Source: Candidatus Omnitrophota bacterium (lineage in GTDB: Bacteria; Omnitrophota; Koll11; 1-14-0-20-64-10). From it: DNA of 64,000 nucleotides. Position 1 is the stretch's first letter. Every line of letters begins with the position of its first letter. The notes under the pieces were generated by a model. That model did no database searches and was not told the DNA's origin. It saw only the letters and a list, made by a program, of their open reading frames with translations. Location of the stretch: NCBI GenBank assembly GCA_023818695.1, contig JAMWCF010000001.1, positions 372,001-436,000 of the forward strand, in the 5' to 3' direction. The translations under genes and the position numbers were made by a program. Of this stretch, positions 60,759 to 64,000 are shown piece after piece.

Positions 60759-61619
60759 ATGTACGAAGCCTTCTACGGATTCCGGGAGAAACCCTTCCAC
60801 GTCACGGCCGACCCTGCGTTCCTCTACCTGTCCCGGCAGCACCAGGAAGCCATGGATCACTTAAGCTATGGGCTTCAGCAGCGCCTCGGCTTCCTCATGA
60901 TTACGGGAGAGGTCGGCACGGGAAAGACGACAGTAGCGCGGGCCCTGGTTGACAAACTGGCCGGCATCATTCATACGGCCCTCATTTTGAACCCGGCTCT
61001 TAGTGGTACCCAGCTGCTTCAAGCGATCGCCAAAGATTTCGGCATTCTGCCTGATCCAAAAACGCGCCGCCTGCCAACCAACCGCGGAGAACTCATCGGA
61101 CTCATTGAAAACTTTCTGCTTAAACAGGCCGCTGCCGGCAGTTATTGCGTCCTGATCATCGATGAAGCCCAGGCATTGAGCTTGCAGGCGCTGGAACAGG
61201 TTCGCCTTCTTTCCACCGTTGAAACAACGAAAGCAAAATTGCTCCAAATCATCCTGGTTGGACAGCCGGAGTTGATCGAACGGCTTGAAAGGAATTACAG
61301 ACTGCGGGCTCTTAAAGACAGGATCGCCGTCAAATACCACATGCAGCCATTAACCGAGGAAGAGACTGGCGCTTACATCAACCACCGGCTGCGCGTGGCC
61401 AGCGCGGAACGTCAGATCCCCCGTTTCACGGAGGGCGCCATCTCCAAAATCGCGTCTCTATCCAACGGCATACCACGACGAATCAACAGGATCTGCGATA
61501 ACGCCCTTTTGGCTGGTTTTGTTCATGAAGCGTTCACGATCGATGAAAAACTGGTGGAAGAAGGGCATATGAACCGCGTTCATGACACGGATACGGTGCC
61601 TTATTTTACAAATACCTGA
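60759..61619 (+). CDS. ExeA/GspA-type AAA ATPase
   Basis: 286 aa. MYEAFYGFREKPFHVTADPAFLYLS is the ExeA-family start. Walker A GEVGTGKTT at about 50-58, Walker B CVLIIDEAQALS, sensor region LVGQPELIERL, and a C-terminal winged/helical lid. ExeA/GspA and MshM relatives assist secretin or pilus assembly at peptidoglycan; no peptidoglycan-binding domain is seen. Followed 21 bp later by its likely partner. Confidence 0.88.
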   Translation: MYEAFYGFREKPFHVTADPAFLYLSRQHQEAMDHLSYGLQQRLGFLMITGEVGTGKTTVARALVDKLAGIIHTALILNPALSGTQLLQAIAKDFGILPDPKTRRLPTNRGELIGLIENFLLKQAAAGSYCVLIIDEAQALSLQALEQVRLLSTVETTKAKLLQIILVGQPELIERLERNYRLRALKDRIAVKYHMQPLTEEETGAYINHRLRVASAERQIPRFTEGAISKIASLSNGIPRRINRICDNALLAGFVHEAFTIDEKLVEEGHMNRVHDTDTVPYFTNT

Positions 61620-61640
61620 TCACAATAGAGGAGGCATGAG

Positions 61641-62045
61641 ATGAGTTTAATTGCTGAAGCGCTTCGCAAGGCAGCAAGCGATCCATCGGGCTCTACTTTC
61701 AGGAAACCTCGCTGGTTTTATGGAATAGCATTCATCCTGTTTGTTGCGCTTGGGTTCGGCTTGGTCACCCAATCGCATAAAGAACCCTCCGCTACAAAAA
61801 TGGAGAAGCCGCAGGCGGCGAAGGTGTCCAGCGAAAAAATCGGTTTAGAGCTTTCCCGAACGGCTGAAAAGCGATGGCAACTAAGCGGAACGATCCGAGG
61901 CGGCCACGGAAAACCGATCGCCCTTCTGAATAATTCCGTCGTCGCCGAAGGAGAGACGATCGGCGGGATGAAGGTGGTTCAGGTCCGCGAAGATGAGGTG
62001 GATTTGGAGGCGGACGGAAGGATTGAAACGGTTGAGATTCGCTGA
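61641..62045 (+). CDS. GspB-like protein
   Basis: 134 aa with GAGGAGG ribosome-binding site. MSLIAEALRKA start, single transmembrane helix (about 26-43), linker and a small C-terminal beta domain (LLNNSVVAEGETIGGMKVVQV) match the T2SS GspB / ExeB layout, which usually partners ExeA. Confidence 0.72.
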   Translation: MSLIAEALRKAASDPSGSTFRKPRWFYGIAFILFVALGFGLVTQSHKEPSATKMEKPQAAKVSSEKIGLELSRTAEKRWQLSGTIRGGHGKPIALLNNSVVAEGETIGGMKVVQVREDEVDLEADGRIETVEIR

Positions 62046-62046
62046 A

Positions 62047-62766
62047 CTACCGCAGTTTGACAAACGCGTCTGAAAAGCGGGGATCTTCCACTAGACGCTT
62101 TTTTTCCAGAACAGCTTCGTCTCGGCTGACAAATTGCCCAACGCAAACCACATAGCGCGGTTTGCCATTCCGTCGTTTAGTTTCCACGACAAAAGCGGGA
62201 TAGCCGATCTCCTGAAGGTAGGCCAGTACTTGATCCGCCATGGGGCGGACATCGTAAACCACCACCTGAACGGTGTAAGGAGAAGCTTCCTGAAAAAGGA
62301 TCGGAGAGGCCTGCAAAAACTGAACCCCAGCAGGATAGCCAAGGATGACCCCGAGCACGAGAAATACGAAAACACCCCCGAAAAGCTTTTTCCACCTTCC
62401 TGCTCCGGGATCATCGCTGTGCGAGGAAGCCCTTTCCGGCAACGGCGTCTCAATCATCTTCCGCTGTCGGATCATCGCCTCTTCCAGCCGTTCCCTTTCC
62501 TGCCTCAAGACAATCAGCTCGCTTCGAAGCCGGTCCAGTTCACTCGCTAAAATTTCGGTACCCGTCCACTTGGAATCCGGCTTGCTGCCCTGCAAAAAGG
62601 AGGTTGTCGTCCCCATCTGACGCCATGGGGTTTCCTTTCTCACGGCTCCTGCATCCTGTGCGACCATCCTGCTGGAAGAGGCTCCCCGACGGTAACCTCC
62701 GTAAAGGCGCGCTTGGATTTCCGCCTCCGTCAACACTTTCATCCCGTGAGAGTCGCCCTGTTTCAT
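62047..62766 (-). CDS. Membrane-anchored SPOR-like domain protein
   Basis: 239 aa. Coiled coil at about 75-105 (SELDRLRSELIVLRQERERLEEA), transmembrane helix at about 126-148, then a C-terminal SPOR-like domain (VQVVVYDVRPMADQVLAYLQEIGYPAFV and YVVCVGQFVSRDEAVLEKK). SPOR domains bind denuded peptidoglycan. It converges on the GspB-like gene with a 1-bp gap. Confidence 0.72.
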   Translation of the reverse strand: MKQGDSHGMKVLTEAEIQARLYGGYRRGASSSRMVAQDAGAVRKETPWRQMGTTTSFLQGSKPDSKWTGTEILASELDRLRSELIVLRQERERLEEAMIRQRKMIETPLPERASSHSDDPGAGRWKKLFGGVFVFLVLGVILGYPAGVQFLQASPILFQEASPYTVQVVVYDVRPMADQVLAYLQEIGYPAFVVETKRRNGKPRYVVCVGQFVSRDEAVLEKKRLVEDPRFSDAFVKLR

Positions 62767-63227
62767 TTCGATTGCAACCTCAAGCGGTAAAGAGACAAAG
62801 TGACGTCACCGAACGTCCAGGATCCATTTTCCGAAAATCCAAGCAAACGGCACAGCCGGACAGCCTGCTCCATCCGGTTCGACGTCCGAATGACAACCTC
62901 TTCAAACCCTTGACGGCGGCAAAACCCCAGGGACTCTTGAAGCAGCTTGAAGCCGATTCCCCTGCCCCGGTAATGGGGATCCACAAAGAGGCGTCGTAAA
63001 ATAGCAGTTTTCTCTCCATCCGCCTTAACACCACACGTCCCGATGATCTGATTCCCTTCTTCAGCGATAAAAAAAACGTTTGCCGGCCCTTGGTAGGTTT
63101 CGGTCAAACGCTCCAGGTCATTCGTGGCGTAAGCTGACTGATCCTCTGGAAACTCCTTCGCTAAGACCGAGGTCACCAGCCTCAACACCTGCTCCGAATC
63201 TTTCGGTTCACATATCCGTATCGTCAC
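62763..63227 (-). CDS. GNAT family N-acetyltransferase
   Basis: 154 aa, GTG start. GNAT acetyl-CoA motif RRLFVDPHYRGRGIGFKLL, preceded by FFIAEEGNQIIGTCGV. Substrate unknown. Shares ATGA with the SPOR-like gene, forming a two-gene unit. Confidence 0.88.
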   Translation of the reverse strand: MTIRICEPKDSEQVLRLVTSVLAKEFPEDQSAYATNDLERLTETYQGPANVFFIAEEGNQIIGTCGVKADGEKTAILRRLFVDPHYRGRGIGFKLLQESLGFCRRQGFEEVVIRTSNRMEQAVRLCRLLGFSENGSWTFGDVTLSLYRLRLQSK

Positions 63228-63349
63228 GCTTCAACAACCAATATCACACCACATAAAATAATGATAATGCCGAACCCACATCACAAATGATTACCTTATG
63301 TTACAGAAGACGGCCGCATGCTGTCAACCAGGAAAAAATAGTCCGGGAA

Positions 63350-64000
63350 TCAGGGGATCGGGGCCAGCAAATGCTCCAAAGCCTGTTTGGCGGCCTCTTG
63401 ACTGGCCGCCTTTTTACTGGGGCCGGCCCCCTGGCCGTATGTCTTGCCTCTCCAACCCACAGCCACCCGGAAAATCCGCCGGTGTCCCGGGCCCGTTTCT
63501 TCGAGAACCTTGTATTCCGGCGTCGCTCTGAAATACCGGAGGGAATATTCCTGCAGAAGAGACTTGTAATCAACCGATGAATGACCCGATTCAACCGCTT
63601 CTATTTCGCCATGGAAAAGACGCTTGATCAGGCGGGATGCGGGCACAACTCCCCGGTCCAGAAAAATGGCCGCGATGACGGCTTCGAAAGCCGATCCGAT
63701 GATGGACGGCCTCTTGCCTTCCCCGCGAGCGACTTCGCCTGTCCCCATCAGGATCCATCGGTCTAATTGCAAAGCTGAAGCGATGTCAGCCAGCGTCGTC
63801 CGGCTGACAATCTGCGCTTTGATCTTGGCCAGATCCCCGACCTTCAGATTCGGATAGCGCCGATAGAGTTCCTCCGAAATAACCAAACCGATGACGGCAT
63901 CTCCAAGGAACTCCATTGTCTCGTTGTCGCTCAAAGAGGCGGACTGCCTGCCCCCTTGCACGTAAGACCGGTGGACAAGCGCCTGGTTCAAAAGCTGAAG
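63350..64000 (-). CDS. rnc: Ribonuclease III (5' end beyond the window)
   Basis: 217 codons visible; the frame continues past the window edge without an accepted start. Catalytic motif NETMEFLGDAVIG, second acidic site GSAFEAVIAAIFLD, and a C-terminal dsRNA-binding domain ending KKAASQEAAKQALEHLL. Processes rRNA precursors and other dsRNA. Confidence 0.95.
   Translation of the reverse strand, partial: LQLLNQALVHRSYVQGGRQSASLSDNETMEFLGDAVIGLVISEELYRRYPNLKVGDLAKIKAQIVSRTTLADIASALQLDRWILMGTGEVARGEGKRPSIIGSAFEAVIAAIFLDRGVVPASRLIKRLFHGEIEAVESGHSSVDYKSLLQEYSLRYFRATPEYKVLEETGPGHRRIFRVAVGWRGKTYGQGAGPSKKAASQEAAKQALEHLLAPIP

Noticed and set aside
1..64000. CRISPR arrays, insertion sequences, prophage or integrase genes
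   Set aside because: No spaced repeat array, transposase or phage motif was found on either strand.

Overview
The window is a gene-dense bacterial chromosome segment, GC-rich by eye (roughly high-50s percent) with a few sharply AT-rich intergenic patches. TonB/ExbBD, a secretin, a type IV pilus system and the meso-DAP pathway point to a Gram-negative (diderm) organism. The rplM-rpsI-argCJ order, the aminotransferase (DapL) lysine route and the PilM-PilN fusion would fit Nitrospirota or a neighbouring deep phylum, but this is an inference from gene content; no 16S gene is present and no search was run.

Layout. 1-5391: end of a TonB-dependent receptor, exbB-exbD-tonB, a PhnDCE-type ABC importer, a His-rich periplasmic protein and a ferritin-like protein, probably one metal or oxyanion uptake cassette. 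5407-6335: rplM-rpsI with promoter and terminator. 6351-21720: one run of overlapping biosynthetic genes covering arginine (argCJBDFGH), lysine/DAP (lysA, dapFAB, dapL), folate (folK), pantothenate (panCD) and aspartate dehydrogenase (nadX), ending in a hairpin. 21807-26706: a duplicated-motif small protein, uvrA, a second ExbB/ExbD pair, a winged-helix protein and cutA.

26703-41440: the type IV pilus region. A promoter and four 10-bp-phased TATCA repeats precede a MerR-like regulator. Then come a fused pilM-pilN, pilO, pilP, pilQ, pilB and pilC, three tandem pilin genes with a decayed pilin relic between them, a four-gene glycosylation block (membrane GT-C type, GT2, GT4, polyprenyl-phosphate mannose synthase) and a fourth pilin. 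A tRNA-Ala(CGC) follows.

41599-46922: a minus-strand CxxCxxCC/acyltransferase-like protein, then plus-strand genes for a 28-residue basic peptide, a PilZ protein with a very basic tail, a UvrD-type helicase and queG. 46923-47892 is an unusual low-density stretch with two tiny membrane-protein genes, hairpins and AT-rich DNA. 47893-57254 is a ten-gene minus-strand run: receiver protein, 7TM-GAF-HD-GYP phosphodiesterase, two PilZ proteins, an alpha/beta hydrolase, alanine dehydrogenase, a SAM hydrolase-type protein, Nudix, PolX and an EndoIII-like glycosylase. It is preceded by a strong promoter and a structured, terminator-ending leader (57281-57518) that is the best candidate for an undescribed RNA element.

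57638-64000: an exported propeller protein divergent from an XRE-cupin regulator, a DUF6941/PilZ pair, an ExeA-like ATPase with a GspB-like partner, a SPOR protein, a GNAT acetyltransferase and partial rnc. Pilus genes, four PilZ proteins, an HD-GYP protein and a receiver together suggest that surface behaviour controlled by c-di-GMP is a main theme of the second half.
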